In this document: positions 1 to 12,800 of the stretch, one piece after another
How the letters are laid out: every line of letters begins with the position of its first letter
Position numbering within the stretch: position 1 is the stretch's first letter
Assembly: GCF_031877795.1 (NCBI RefSeq)
Contig: NC_133942.1
Location: 4,836,001-4,900,000, forward strand
Source of the DNA: Strix aluco
Taxonomy: Eukaryota; Chordata; Aves; Strigiformes; Strigidae
Direction of reading: 5' to 3'
Length of the DNA: 64,000 nucleotides
The notes under the pieces: model-generated
What the model saw: the letters and a program-made list of their open reading frames with translations, nothing else
Told to the model about the DNA's origin: nothing
Databases searched by the model: none
Position numbers and translations under genes: made by a program

Positions 1-1740
1 TTTCTCAAGCATATTACATCTCTCTGAATCCTCTCAGTGCCTTTGGGCTGACTCTGATGTCCTCTTTTACCTTATTTTTACTTATAAAATAAAAGGGTTT
101 TTGTGTGCAGGACCTTCCACCCTAGGTCTTGAAGAGGGATTACTGAGGTTAACAGTGACACTGTGAAACACCATGGAAGCACTGCTGTTCTCCACAGGAA
201 TAAAAGGAGAATTAAGGCTAGACCCAAGCAGATGTCTGACATGAAATTTGTGCAGAATTTAGGCACCTCAGTCCAAAGCCATGATCCTGAAAAACCTGCT
301 CTCAGCTTTCCCTGCTGCAGGAGCTGCCTATGCATGGCAGACTCTTAATTCTCAGTGTTTAACTTCTTTCTGTGCCTTCTCAAAGGCACCTGGGGATATG
401 TCTTCCCAGACAGACCTTTCCTGCTGACCTGCTGGGCAAGACTGACTGGGATTTCTCCCTAAAATATTTGGGTCAAAATAAACTGGTCTGGTGGAGAAGG
501 GCAGTAGCTTCTTCCACTGGCCTGCCCATCTGTGCTGGTAGACACCCTGTGCATGACTGCAAAACACTATGTGCAGTCCAGTTCTCAAAGTAAATTCATG
601 TCATTTTACCTTTTCTAGAAAAGGCCAAATGAACCCTAGTACATTGCCCTCAGCTTCTGTGGGTATATAGTGAGGGTTGGGGCGTCCTTCCTCCTATTAG
701 ATAGGCCTTGGTGGAAAATACACGTTATCCAATTCTGCACTGCAGCGGTATTTCTCCAAAGGGAGACAGCTTTTTCCTACTGCTGTATGATTACAGAAGC
801 CTAATTAAGAAAGCGAGTGGAGTCAAACAGGAAGATGCTGCCCCTCTAGGTGTTGTCTCAGCGTACACATCTTCAGACACTCATTACTTACACACCGACC
901 TGCTCTGTGCAGCTTGACTCTTTTTCGGCTGTTTAGTGGATTCAGCTTACTGAAGTGTTTGCCTTCGTGGCAGAGGCTCTACCCCGCCGTGTCCCCTTTG
1001 CACACTACAGCAGTGGTAATTAGCAAAACAGTTAAAGAAAGAAGTTTCTTTGGCATTTGTGACGCCCCAGGAAGCATCTCATGTTCAAGGATAGCCTTGA
1101 AACTCCTCCTTAAGCTCCTATGAGGCCACTTACGCTGCGGCCTCCTGGGAACAAAGAGAATTTGCATGACTTTTCAACATCTCCTGCCTGCCCAGTGATT
1201 TGTGTGTTAACTCTGAATAACAGTCATTACCTCTCTGGAGTTCAGGGCACCAGAGGGTTTCAAACTGCATTGCAAACAGGGCAACCCCGCTGACATGAAT
1301 AGAGCTGGTCAATTTGGAGTGTAAACAGAGTCTGACGACTTAGCAAATTCACTTCCTAGCCATCATAGCAGTAAGGATAGAAAGGTGTCACTTCAGTCTC
1401 CTCTGGAATGGGACAGGGGACAGCAAAACTACGCCCGGGCAAGGCTGTAATTAAAGACTAATACTATTTCTAATTGAAACCAGACAAAACATTCAAGTAG
1501 ACAGCCTACAAGTGCTTTAGAAAAAGTGGAAAGCAAATGCTTTTTGTATAAGAATTAATCTTTATGCCTCACTAGGGTCATAAGTACCAGTGAGAGTGCA
1601 AGGAGAGAATTCAGCTCAGTCAGCATCGGTCTGTAAAAATCTATGTCCAGTTTTGCACTTAATTCTGTTTATCTGGGGCTATTATTAGCTCTTTTCAGTT
1701 TCTCTGTGAAGATCTGTGTGTTAGGTCTACTGAACACTCT
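1..1740. other. Intergenic DNA, no recognisable gene
   Basis: No frame here gives a protein family I recognise, and composition is ordinary AT-leaning vertebrate DNA. The reading frames present are short (under about 80 codons) and overlap on both strands, as expected by chance. The Gypsy relic that starts at about 1745 reads leftwards on the minus strand, so its RNase H and integrase would lie here. I looked for an integrase-like zinc-finger or core pattern on the minus strand and did not find one, so the element is either truncated here or decayed past recognition by eye. Confidence 0.6.
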
Positions 1741-1744
1741 TGCA

Positions 1745-2404
1745 CATAAAGCTCCATCATTGATTGCTTGGGCAGCTAAATTGGATAGACAGCTCACTAC
1801 TCAAAGGTATCTTAACTTTGCATCCTTTTCTGCTGGGGCAAGAATACGATGGAGGACTTCAATCTTATTGTAATCTGCTTGTACACACTGCTTTTCTAAT
1901 TTCATGCCTAGATATGACATTTCCATTACAAAGGAGTTTTGTTGGTTGAGCTCTGCTGGTCTGGGTCTTTCAAAAGCTGATCAGAGCTTCTGGTCATGTG
2001 CTTCTACTCTTTTCCCTCAGAACAAAACATCATCTACACAGATCCTAGGCTATCAAAGCCCATGAAACAGTTCAAGTGCCAAACACAACCCAAACGGCAG
2101 CCTGAGAAAATTATGTCTCCCATAGGGGCTGTTGAATATGCACAAACGTATGGTCTGTTTTCCTAACGTGCCTGTCAGAACCCTGCTGATGCCTCCAGCA
2201 GAGAAAAATATTTGGCATAGGCCATTTCCCTCCAAACTGTACTCCTTGCAGGAAATAGAAAGTGTTCTTTTCCTACATATTTATTTGTGCTTAACTGTAA
2301 TCACAAAGGGTTGCATTTTTTCCCCTTTCTCTGGTGATCCCTGAGTGTCCACTTGCTGTCAGTTTTGCATTTCCTCTTATCTTTCACAGAGCCACGAGCC
2401 TTTT
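1745..2404 (-). pseudogene. Decayed Ty3/Gypsy-type retrotransposon reverse transcriptase relic
   Basis: Read on the minus strand, this stretch gives the ordered landmarks of a Ty3/Gypsy (metavirus-type) reverse transcriptase, broken by stops and frame changes. From high to low coordinate they are: a linker-like piece ending TASGHSGITRE (about 2404-2330), MQPFVITVKH (2316-2287), KEHFLFPARS (from 2270), AKYFSLLEASAGF (2216-2178), FNSPYGRHNFLRLPFG (from 2136), and the catalytic-loop equivalent CVDDVLF (2040-2020). AHDQKL, YLGMKLEKQCVQAD (from 1914) and LAPAEKDAKLRYL (from 1842) follow. LPFG, the paired aspartates and the YLG...VQAD...PAP order are family hallmarks. From 2136 down to about 1803 one frame is kept apart from in-frame stops; at least one frame change lies between 2178 and 2136. 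It is plainly dead. Gypsy elements are scarce in birds, which makes an ancient insertion likely (inference). Confidence 0.85.
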
Positions 2405-2649
2405 CACCCCTTCCTCTAGTGTCTGCTATACCCCATGTAAAAATTTGATACAGGAGATAAGCTTTAAGATGGGTGCGCTCTATTCAGGCTTCCTTAGCTC
2501 CCTGTGTAGGCTTCCCTATATTTTTTTTAAATCCTCGTTCTCTTGTTCAGGTACTCTGGTGAAGGTGAACAAGGCTGTTCAACACAAGTGTATATGCTGC
2601 TAATTTTTCAGACCATCTCTTTTGCTGTCTGTTGTTTTCCCACACAATT

Positions 2650-2830
2650 AACAACAGATTCCTTTGGTCAGAGAGAAGATCCTCACTGTAAGTGCTGACT
2701 TAGAGCAGTTTAACTCACTGCCAATTTCAAGAGTCTGTTTGTAGCTTTGGAGGGGGGTGTTAATTAAGTTCCTAGCACTGTGTGAGTTGGTGTACAACTG
2801 AAAATTAATTAATATCCATTTATCTTTCAG
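2650..2830 (-). pseudogene. Possible retropepsin remnant of the same Gypsy-type element
   Basis: About 250-400 bases upstream of the reverse-transcriptase relic in minus-strand sense, a frame reads INFQLYTNSHSARNLI (the FQLYTN part at 2803-2786) and later SKSALTVRIFSL. Gypsy proteases carry an aspartate-threonine-glycine triad in a similar hydrophobic context, followed about 35-45 residues later by a glycine/serine-rich flap-like segment. Here the triad would be replaced by YTN, so it would be inactive. Position and order fit a gag-protease-RT layout, but the match is weak. It could be chance. Confidence 0.3.
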
Positions 2831-5800
2831 GCCGTGGTTTGCTAACCTTCTGCCGCAGTGTCTCCCCACCCACCCTGGCCCATGAAGTACTCTGAGTGGG
2901 GATTTTGTCCACAGTGACTGTTGCGTTGGCATTCATATGTTCTTGATATTCTTATACAGAGTTCCCTCATCTTTTCCCAAAGGTGGGGACTGGTTTCTGT
3001 TGCTCACCCCACTGTTCAGTTCCATTGTGCAGGTTTTTTGCAGACTGCTTCTGAACACTACAGATCTCTACCCTTCTGTTGTAGACTTTTGGATTGTCAG
3101 CTCAGTCAGCTTTAGTATAGACATGTTGACTTTCCAGTGCTGTTTTAAAAGATGAGTTCACCGACCTCAGACCCGCTGTCTGAAAGGTGGTCTCCAAGTC
3201 AGCTGCTGCAGTGCAGCAGATCCAGTGCTGGACTCATTGATGCCCATGTTAGTTGTGAGTAAAAAAAATTACCTTTGAGTGGTTTATTCCAAAATCCAAT
3301 CAGGATCTGATCTCTTATCTGAGCTAGGTTAGCCTTTCAACACTGCAAATAAGCTATTCAGGTGACAGAATCACAAAGCCTTCTGTGCTTAGTCCTTCCT
3401 TACATACATCATATCCATCATCTTTAGGTGAAGTGCAAGATTTCTTAGCTTTGTCACTTCTAACATGGTAGGCATCGTTCACCTGCATCAACTGAAAATC
3501 AGTAAAACCTTTCATGCGTTGGAACTGACTGTAGCCAGGAACAAGACTAACTTCTTCATCTTTCTGGTTTGGAAATGGCTCACAGTGAGGTACTTGCCTT
3601 GCTCAGTGTCAGTTCTCACTGCTCACTTCCTGCAGCAGGCGCCTGTGCACAGCATGTGCTGCTTTGGGAGTCTTCTGGAGGCACCATACCCCATGGACTA
3701 CTACATTTGCCAGAAATTGGATGCAATACTTGAAAAAAGAAAAACGAAAGAGAGATTAAGAGAATAGGAATGTTATGTGAGGTTTTTCTTCCTTATGTCT
3801 TTCACTGGTACAATTTTACAGCTTTCTTTTTAAGCTAAGCATAATCCATGAGCTCTGCTCCTTAGTAAAAACACGTATTAACAGCAGTAGCAGCAGTAAA
3901 CATCAAAAGCACGTCAGGAATATTATTCCTTGTCTTCCCCTATGCTGCCTTCTCCAAAAGTAGTACTTCGTAGAATGACCTAGCAGCCTGAGAAGTAGTG
4001 ACTCGCTGCGGATACTGCGATGAGAGCCCCAGAAGGACCAGATGAGTGCTACCTGATACCTACTGAGTGGGCTAGAGGTCAGAAGGAAAAAGCTGGACTA
4101 CCATTTGAAATGATGGTTTAGACAAAACTAACAGATCGTGAAGCAAGCATCAGTCTGAAAGAAGGTTTTAGAGGCAGATTGCAGCCATTTGGGGCTAGAA
4201 GAACATTATATTTGTGAGAAAGCTTTTCTTCCTCTGTCAAATATATCTTATTTGTTACCTGCCTCAGAGGGCTCGCATCCGAAAAATGCCATTTCTTTTC
4301 TTCATAGAATGTAAATGTTCATTCCAGATGATATAGACATAAACATCAATTTCTTCTTAGCCCTCACTGTAGGTTTTTGAACACAGAATGAGAGTCTTTT
4401 TGAGAAATGGATTTCTTGTTGAATACATACACTTCTGTACTTTCAGAAATGAAGACTACTTCTGATAGCCGTAACTTCTTCCTCTACCAATTCCCCTTTT
4501 TTAGCAATGTAAATTTGTTCCAAGCATCTCAATTCTCTCCAGTTTTTGGTAGGGATCCTTTTTAGCTGAATTCCTTTGGGAATGTGAAGGCATCTTGCTT
4601 TTACGCAAAATGTTCATTGCCTGCATAGCATAAGAGTATTTTCCTCCCAGCTTTCCCTGCCAGCACATACCTCCCACTGCACTGAAGGAGGATCTGCCAT
4701 TTCAACCTTTGGTCCTTCTAAGAGCGTCCCCCAAAAAATGTGTATTAGTGGAGGGGGAGGTAGGTGGAGCAACAGCCTCGGCAACAGTTAGAATGTGGTG
4801 GTACCTGTTGACTAGAAGGTGGATTAGCACCTTCACCTCTTTTTTGGGCCAGGCTGTTCAAAAAGCACTGATTTCTGTTGGGACAAACTAGCAACCTTTA
4901 GCATCCTGCAGTTCCCTCTGTCCCGTTAGTATCCCTGAATGTCTTCGTGTCTCACTTGGACAAAGTCACATTCTGACCTCTTTGAAACTCATTTCATATT
5001 TCTTAGAATCAATAAACTTCAAATGCAGTAGCAGAAATACCAAGCAGTCAATAAGTCCAGTCAAGTTATGTTAGAAGTAAAAGCAGTGTGTTGTAAGGGC
5101 AACGTTTTCTTAAGGAACTGCTATTCAGGCATATTTGTTGTTTCAATTAGTCTGATTTAGTGGCTCAGTCAGGGGGCTGCAGCCTGTAGCACTCAGACTG
5201 TAATTTGATTTCTAAAGCTGCCATTCAGGTACTAAGGAAATAAAAATATGTGGTAAAACCACATTGTGACAGCAGACATATAGATCCTGATACCCTTAAT
5301 GTGCAGCGTACCTGTCAGGAAGATACAAAGGTTCACGGCATGATCACCCACATTTCATAACCCATTGGAGTTGCATGTTTTGCTCTCCTGGCTTTGATCA
5401 TGGGTCCCCTGGGAGGAGCATGGAAAGGTGGGAGAATGGTGGTGTTTTTCCAGAACTGTTGCCCTGAAGGGATGTTTAAACAAAAAAGAAAGTAAAATTA
5501 ATGTCTGTGAAAAGTGCCAGATTGACAGCTTTAGCAAGTAAAACACTCTACCTATTTGAAGGCTACCCACGTTTTATATGCTAGAGCTGTCAGTGCAGTA
5601 CCATTCCTCAGCACGAGATGTATTCTTTTCTTTTAAAACTGTCCTAGTGTCTCCAAATTGCTCAGTCCTGGCATCTGAGAAAGATTCAGACAGCACTAAT
5701 GGGGGTAAGAAGTTGGACTGCTGAAAACTAGGAAGAAATGTTGGCAAATTTGCCCTGGTTTTGGAGATGCTTCAAATTTGCAAGAGGCTAGAAATGATTT

Positions 5801-7639
5801 AAAAATAAAATTTATGCAGAATGATTCAAGGCGTAGCTCTGCTTTGAAACTAGAAACTGCTGGGAACAGAAGCTTGTTCCTCTCCTCAGCAAATCAGGGC
5901 TGTGTCACTGTTGTTGCTCTCTGGAAAGAGACCTCCATGCTCCCCTCTGACAGCTACGTAACCGAGGTCTTGTCCGGACTTTTGCAGCACGCCCCAGTGC
6001 TGCAGCGTGACCCCCTGCCTTTCTTGGCAGGAAGGTGCTCTGAGACACAATCAGGGTGCACAGATCACGTGGCAGGGAGTCACTGGCAAAGACAAGTCCT
6101 CCAGGACTCCGGGCGTCCTTCAGTGTCACCTTATGAGCTTGGGGAGTGGAAACCCTGTCTGAACGAGGCCTTGGATCTGTTGCTTTATGGCATTGGCAAC
6201 AAGATGTTTAACTTACTGCATAGAGTCAAATTAGATCTCTGCACTTTTATGCATAGATGAATTTATATCTAAAACTGCACAGTAAGATCTTCAAAGCATC
6301 TGACACGTGAACCTGAAGATCTGTTCTGAGAAGTTTAATTTTACAACTGTTTGAGCTTGTCCCTTTTTCACATGATGTGGTAAAAATGAAGAAGTCCAAT
6401 ATTTCTTCCATGAAAAATCCACTATATTTATAGGAAATTCCTTCATAGCATTTGAAAGGGTGATGAGGTTTTCAGGAGCATTCCAGTAGGAGGAAGCAGA
6501 CCCAAAACTCTTAACTTTAAAGGGCTGTCTGAGAAATGTATGAACAAGATAGTTGCTCATTACAGCAAACAGGACCCTGTCCCTGTCTCAAGCTGTTGTC
6601 CAACGTCAGTATTGTTTCCTGTTTCTGCAGATCATCGTCCCTGTCTTCGCTACATCATAGTAATGACGGGTGCCACTGTTTTTGAGCTGTTAAATTAGCG
6701 GACTAAGGTCATTTTATTAATATTTATTATTCTGTTACAAGGTTCTAAAACTACTCTGTGCCTCCAGTTTCTGCCATTTAAAGCAGAGGGATACCTTAGC
6801 CACTGTTTTCCAACAGTGGCTCCTGGAATCATGCTATATGTATATTCGGTTTTAAACACAGAACGTAGTAGTCTGAGATAGAAGCCAGCCACGACTGACC
6901 GCCAGCAGCAGAGGACACTTGTGGGAGTTGTAGGTGTTGACACAAGTGTCGAATCTATCTAGTCTCAAGTTTTATGCCTGGGATTTGCTCGTCTAACTCT
7001 GGCTGATCCATTTGTATCTCATGCAGGTAACGTGGCTTTTTCTTTCCACTTGCAGGCCTTCCCAAACGCAGCTGATCAGCCCCCTGGCCAGTGGATGTGT
7101 CCCAGAGCTGGAGAGAGATGACGGTGCTGTGTTTCCCTTGGGAAGCGTTCCTCTGCCTCTTCTGTTGTGTGAGTGCAGGCTGTGTGGGCAGGGGAAAGGG
7201 GGGTGCTAATGAGGAGCAACTGTCAAGGACAAAGAACAAGGGAATGAAGGATTCCAGCCATATGACCCAACACATCAGCTGTATCTATCAGATAAGGCAC
7301 AAAGAAGTGACAGGGTGATGCTTCTGTTGGTAACTTTCCACACTGGGCAGAGGTGCGGTTTAATTAATATCTGTAAAGTCTGCTGAGATCACCAGGAGCA
7401 ATGGACTGGACATTTTCCAGGCATCCTTTGTCTAAGATTGGTTCTTTGATTTCCCAAGCCCAGAGGCAAATGACTGTTTCTATGTGGTAGGTATCGATTC
7501 TTTTCCTTCTGTTTTTAGCTTTTCTCCTCTCCACATTTTTCCTCTCCGTTTTGAATTGCTCTCAGTCTGCTGCAGTCTCACTTTCCTGCCTGCGCTGGCA
7601 CAGACACCAGGAGAAAATGGGATAGTGTTTACATAGCAC
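2831..7639. other. Intergenic DNA, no gene recognised
   Basis: Several frames of 60-160 codons occur, the longest on the plus strand at 5778-6260. None resembles a family I know, none shows convincing codon bias, and the longest relies on a TTG rather than ATG start. A short CAG/TAG-rich trinucleotide patch (about 3880-3900) is the only simple repeat noted. I see no CpG island, no promoter-like cluster and no transposon landmark by eye. Confidence 0.6.
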
Positions 7640-7860
7640 TGAAGCACTAGGGCTCGGGAGATGTGAAATGTGGACCTGCTGCACTACCTTTGGTGACTCA
7701 CACCACCTTCCCGTGGTTCTGCTTTCCTTCTAACTTCCTGCCAGGCTAACCTTCTAGACTATAACCTCTCTGGGGAAAGGACTTGCTTTTATTGTGTGTC
7801 TAATACAATAGGACCCAACCTCAGGTAAGACCTTTAGGCACTCCCATTATATGAATGAGA
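7640..7860 (+). repeat. Ancient SINE/LINE-tail relic (MIR-like body with CR1/L3-type 3' tail)
   Basis: The segment 7655-7735 resembles the core of old amniote MIR-type SINEs (GACCTGCTGCACTACCTTTG followed by GTGACTCAC and a pyrimidine-rich stretch). From about 7750 it continues with CTAGACTATAACCTCTCTGG, then GGAAAGGACTTG and a region similar to the widely dispersed amniote CR1/L3 3' tail (TACAATAGGACCCAACCTCA and TTTAGGCACT). The order and spacing fit a very old SINE that borrowed a CR1/L3 tail, or two adjacent relics. It is heavily mutated, with no clear target-site duplication. Confidence 0.6.
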
Positions 7861-9879
7861 ACAAGATTGTTGGTGTCAGTAATTAACATTCTTGTGGCAT
7901 TGTTGGAAATGCTTTGGGATAAACACCACCTGGAATCCTCGTCTGGCTTATGTGGTTTTTAAGCTGCAGAGGAGGCTGATCCTGTTCACACAAGAGGGCA
8001 TGGACCATCTGTCTCTTCTCTTACTGGATCTGCAAAGACTCTTGCAGTCCAAAGAGGAGTTACAGTACCTCAGTGAGAAGCAGGACGCTGGAAAAGTGAG
8101 GGCATTGCCAGGGGGGTCAAGAATGGAGACTCGATTATCAGTGTGTCTCCAGTAACGATCTCACCTGAGAACAAAGACTATATGACAACCACCAAAACAG
8201 AGAAAATTACCAAACTAAGTGTCACTGATAACATTGTGAATGCCTGTGGCACAGTGTCATCCCATGACAGGCTTCCGGAGATGAAATCTCCCTCTGGTTA
8301 AATGGATGGCAAAAATCCTGTTAACTGTAATAACATCAGGCTTTCCCCTTGGGGGTTACCTGGATTTCTCTCCTTCTAAATGCCCAGACAGCCACATCCC
8401 ACATCGTTATGCACATTCCAATAACAAATAAATTATTCTTTTCCTTTAAAGTGTGGATTGGACTCGGTAAACTCGGCGTTTTGGATTCTAGGTTCCCTCT
8501 ATCTACATCTGAAATCCCTAAATAAACAAACACTGGATTAGACCTCAACAGCTCCCCCTGCTCAGCAACTGAGGCCTTTGAAAGCATTTCACACCAACTG
8601 CTCTGCTTGTATTTCAGACTGTTAAACACCGACTCAAGTGAAGGAGCTCCATCTTCCTCTCAAACGTCCCAGGAAACTAACCTTAGTTATTGGAAGGTCT
8701 GCCTCCATTTATGACCCTCCCTGACTCCAGCGAGGAGTTGGAATTGTTTAGCTGTTGACATCAGGAATGACATAAATATGTGCTGGGGTTAGAGGGTTTC
8801 TGGCAAATGGCCCGCTAACCTAGAATTTGCTCTGCAAAGTCAGGAGGATGACTTTTAACCTCTGAGCAGTTTGCAAAACCACATCTGTGACCAATAAACA
8901 TGTGAAAAAAAAAAAAAAAATCTAGTCCCTACTGAATTACCACATACCTCCCTGGGCACTATGGTGCTGGAATCGGTATGGAGACCTGTGCAGGAATAAT
9001 CAGACGGGTCCTCATTGCTAGAAGTCACCTGTGGATGTAGCTGATGCCTCGTACACAAGGGAGGCAGCACAGCAGATTAAACTGAAGGTGAGGATCTCAT
9101 AGCTGTAAGTCTTAAACTTAATGAGCCACATCTTTATTTGTGCTGCATCTCCTTATCCCAAAATTGCCTTAACCAGCTGCTAGAGGATGCCCAGTAACGG
9201 AAAATTCTCTGGATAACAATAAATAGGTGTAACGATTCAGTGTCACCTCACATGCTGCTAAGCAATAGAGAAATCATGATCAGAAAAATGGATACAACCA
9301 GAGCACCACTGAACGGTCGAATCCTAATTTCATCACCCTTCTTGTGGGCAACAGATAACCCAGTGCAATTTACAGCAGCTCTGAAGCGGCTCCAAATCTC
9401 AGCAGGAGTCAGAAAGGCTCAGTGCTAGCCTCGGGACTGAGGAGTCGCAAAAGATCAGTGAAGTTGTCGTTGTTCCCATAACCTTGCTTCTGTGCCAAAA
9501 TACAGTAGGCTGGTTTGAAATATGAAGCACCTCAAGCAAAAGACAAAATTTTAATCACTGAAATTAAGGTTCTCCTCTGGATCCCTCTCTGGAGAACACT
9601 GTCTGTCTCCGATGATCATGCACAGACTCTCAAAGAAGGTAAATTTTGAATTTAAAACTGTATGTCAATGTGTGAATGACAGCATTAAATCTTGGCTGTA
9701 AGGCTGAGATATCTCCAAGAGAAGAAAAACACTTTTTCCACTCAACCATGTAGCAGTGGCTGGGGTAGATGAGGTAAAGGTATTGTCTCCAACTATTAAG
9801 GGGTGAGGGAATCATTTATACACGTATATTACACGCTAGCAGCATAAAGGGTTTTTTTTTTTTTTTAACTCGAGTTTAA
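7861..9879. other. Intergenic DNA with two homopolymer tracts at its right half
   Basis: No gene recognised. An open frame runs from about 8082 to a TAA near 8301 on the plus strand (about 70 codons, ending KSPSG), without homology I can name. A16 lies at 8905-8920 and T15 at 9852-9866. Neither homopolymer has a recognisable transposon body beside it. Confidence 0.55.
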
Positions 9880-10070
9880 AAGTTTAGAAATTCCGACATT
9901 AAAGTGGCCCGTGCAACTGTAATTTGTCCCTTTTGTGCATTTGCATTATGATACACTATTTAATTGTAATTAGATCACACGCTGTTCTTTCGACAGGTTC
10001 CCGGCCTCGCTCATTGTACAGAATAGACTGTGCTCACTAAGTAATAATTCTATTTTCTCCTTGCTGTTCA
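9880..10070. promoter_or_regulatory. Candidate non-coding regulatory element with POU and homeodomain-type sites
   Basis: This AT-rich stretch contains a POU-type octamer-like ATTTGCAT (about 9938-9946) followed closely by two homeodomain-core motifs in TTTAATTGTAATTAGATC (about 9958-9975). Sequence complexity is high, and it has no open frame or repeat signature. It lies about 4 kb upstream of the NEO1 CpG island and immediately left of an old SINE relic. Regulatory function is inference from motif clustering only. Confidence 0.3.
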
Positions 10071-10164
10071 CTATGTGGCCCATGCTTTATTTACTGCACA
10101 CTATTCAAATATTGTTCTGAAGACAGATTTATTCATTTCCTCCTGGGCTTTTCCATGGTACTCA

Positions 10165-10290
10165 TCACTATGGTATCCAAGTGCTTCGCAAACTCTAATT
10201 CATTTTCTCAACACTGTTGCGAGAACTGGTGCTACCCTTATTTTACAGATGAGGAACTTAGGCATACAGACAGAATAGTAAAAAATATCT
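10165..10290 (-). repeat. Ancient MIR-like SINE relic, reverse orientation
   Basis: The plus strand reads CAAGTGCTTCGCAAACTCTA, then a region like the reverse of the MIR 3' half, ending ATTTTACAGATGAGGAACTT and AGGCATACAGACAGA. In the known family this corresponds to 'fraction in use' sequence such as TTTTACAGATGGGGAAACTG seen in old MIR/CORE-SINE copies across amniotes. The body is diverged and truncated. Orientation follows from the element reading on the minus strand relative to MIR consensus. Confidence 0.65.
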
Positions 10291-11029
10291 TTTCAATTTA
10301 GATAACCAATTAGAAGTACTCATGGCCTGATTTTGTCAGAAAATATAACATGGCAAAGCATCTAATTTAGTCAAAAGTTGAATAAATTCTCATTTACTGC
10401 AGATATATCTGGAAGTGCTCTTCAATTCTGCAAATCAGACTTCAAAATGTCAAATCAAGCACCTAGGAAGTGAACACTGCACAATTAGTGCATCGCTGTG
10501 AAGTCTCTGTTTCAAGCATTGTGCTTTGCATCCCAGAGGAATCCTGAGGCTGAAGCCCTGTCCTGGAGTGGCAGTCACCCACCTTAGCCACAGCATTGTC
10601 CCTGCTTTCCCTGCGGTTCCTTGCAAGGTACATCAAATACCTACATCTGATTTTTGTAGTAAATTAAGTGGAAGTTGTTTAGGCACTTACCTTGGTTCTT
10701 TGGCCTTGGTTCAGCGTCGGAGCCAGGCTTATCCTTTTGCACTGGCAGCCTTTATTCTGGTATTTCATAACTCGGGAGTGTTTTACTTTGCAGACTAACT
10801 GCTGTTGTTTTAATACATGTGTATTTCTCTTCCATGTAGAGATAATCTGACAAAACCCCAACAGTTTAATCCTGTGTCGACATCGATGCAGGCCATCAGC
10901 AATGCGGAAACTTACCCTGTATGAGGAGCGTAGTAGTTTGCACGTGGTCCAGCACTCGAAGGGGACAAGGTACATTCTCAGTGTTTCAGAGACTTGCTGC
11001 CAGTAGTGACATGGCAGTTCTCCAGGTGG
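10291..11029. other. Intergenic DNA, nothing recognised
   Basis: Ordinary mixed-composition sequence with only chance frames (90-98 codons on both strands around 10526-10975). No repeat family or promoter signature was identified by eye. Confidence 0.55.
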
Positions 11030-11765
11030 TCTTCGTTCCCGTTCCTAAATCCTCACCCTTGTGCTCTGCCTCCCTTCCTAAGTGTCTGTCACGCTCATTT
11101 CTACAACACTGTCTCTGGTGAATTCCCTCTTCCCGTTGTCCTCGCTGCATCCCATACCCAGCCTCGGCCTCCTCCCTCGCCCCGCTCCAGCTCTCCCGTT
11201 GATCGCTTCTGCCCAGCAAGGTCTGCTTCAGCCCTTGGCAGATCAGGTACTGGTCTTGATAGCCCCATCCCTCCTGGGTTGTGTGTCCTTCTCCTGGAAA
11301 TTTTCTCCCGTTCCCAGTCTGTTTTCAAGCCTTCTCCCAGCAGGCTGGCTTCCAGATTCTGGCTCATGAGCTTTGCTTTAGCCTTCCCTCCAGGCAGACC
11401 CAGTTTCCCCTTCCAACTCCCCGTTCCCTTCCAGTGCCCTGGAGAACCTGTCTCTTCTCCAGATCCTCTGTGCTTGCCAACTTGTCCCTGATCCAGTCCT
11501 CGTCCCCACCGCGTGTTATTGAAGGAGCTTCCTGCTCCGCATTTCCCGAGAGAGGACTGGAAGGACAGGTTCCCCGCTCGCCCTTCCTACCTTCAGACTT
11601 GGCATGGTCCAGAGCAGCCGGGAACTGGAACTGCAGGTCCAGCTCCGACTCCCACAGCCTTGGGCTGTGATGTGCTGGGTGAGCACCCAGCTGCTGGCGA
11701 ACCGCACTGCCAGGCGCTGGTGAGCCCCCGCCAGGCACAAACGGGATTTTCAGTAGGTTTTTCAT
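11030..11765. repeat. CT-rich, GC-elevated block with recurring CCCGTT motifs, origin unknown
   Basis: For about 730 bases the plus strand is strongly pyrimidine-rich and GC-elevated relative to its flanks. A CCCGTT core recurs near 11038, 11134, 11199, 11308 and 11423 within similar TTCCCGTTCC-type contexts, at spacings of roughly 65-115 bases. This gives the impression of a degenerate tandem array, an old LTR-like sequence or a diverged minisatellite. Overlapping open frames on both strands (up to 165 codons) result from the low density of AT-rich stop codons and are not convincing genes. I cannot name a family. Confidence 0.4.
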
Positions 11766-12039
11766 GGTGGGTTTTGAGGGAGCACCTCTGACAAAGTGAC
11801 CATTCTCGTTTTCAGACTCGGAGATCCCTGACAGACAGAACGAAAGAAAAAATGTTTATGATTTAACCTGAGGTATGAACTTAAGATGCTTAAATTGCAG
11901 CAGGGTGGTTAGTCTGGCACTATTAAAAGTGGCTGAAGGTAGGATTTTATGATGGGAATTGCTAACCAGCTTTAATAGGAGTTATGCTGCCAGTCCTGCC
12001 TTTTAATCAGTGCTTCCATTTTCAGTATAAATTACAGTT
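11766..12039. other. Spacer, nothing recognised
   Basis: The CT-rich composition ends abruptly and AT-rich unique-looking sequence resumes. No gene or repeat seen. Confidence 0.5.
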
Positions 12040-12800
12040 CGTTGCTGGTAATCCTTCTGGCATATCAGATATCAGCGTAACTCAGCAAGCGTAATATGGA
12101 GAAACCCAAACATCCTTCTGAGGAGGTAATTATTCATCATTGTGAAAATGCTCCAGGATATTTTTAGTGGAGGACAAAACCCCTGTTTCCCGACAGAAAC
12201 ACTGAACAAAATTATAAAATAATGAAGCATGTTTCACAATGAGAAACACTTCAGACACCTGTATGAGCTGATACTTTGTAGTCACGTTAAGGTTTAATTA
12301 GTTGTGCACATCTCCGCATCCCTGTGTATGGCAAAATGCACACCTGCGTTTTGGTGTGCTGCAAAACGCGTCCGCGTCTGCCTCGCTGAAAAGCCTCTAA
12401 ATAAACAAATATGCAAATCCTGCTGGATCAGGGATAATTTCACGGAATATAGAGGTGCCTGCATCAAGAGGGATGCCCTCGCCACGTGCACAAAGGTTAT
12501 CAAGGTAAACTGCCCTGAAATTAGCCCTCAGTTCCTTAGCAGGAGTGTCACTGCCAGTGTAAAAGCCTGTTTCTTTCTGGAACAAATGATTTTAAACATT
12601 TTGCAGCACAAACACACATTTCGGGGGGATGTACCCATGTTTCATGTCTTGCAGTGCCCCAGGGGTACGGTTATCTCACAGTTACCACTTCTTGAGCCCC
12701 GGTGCTACATAATTTATGTACTGAAAGAGACAATTCAATTAGTCAATAATACAATGAGCAAGGATAGCGTGCACATTGTAAAAATATAATTTAGTGGGCA
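12040..12800. promoter_or_regulatory. Candidate upstream regulatory region with octamer and E-box motifs
   Basis: High-complexity sequence 1.3-2 kb upstream of the NEO1 start contains a perfect octamer ATGCAAAT (about 12410-12417, within CAAATATGCAAATCC), a CACGTG E-box (about 12483-12488) and the homeodomain-like GGTAATTATTCATC (about 12126-12139). A plus-strand frame stays open for 161 codons (12304-12789), but it needs a GTG start and resembles no family I know. Conserved non-coding sequence is my preferred reading; neither function nor conservation can be tested from this window alone. Confidence 0.3.
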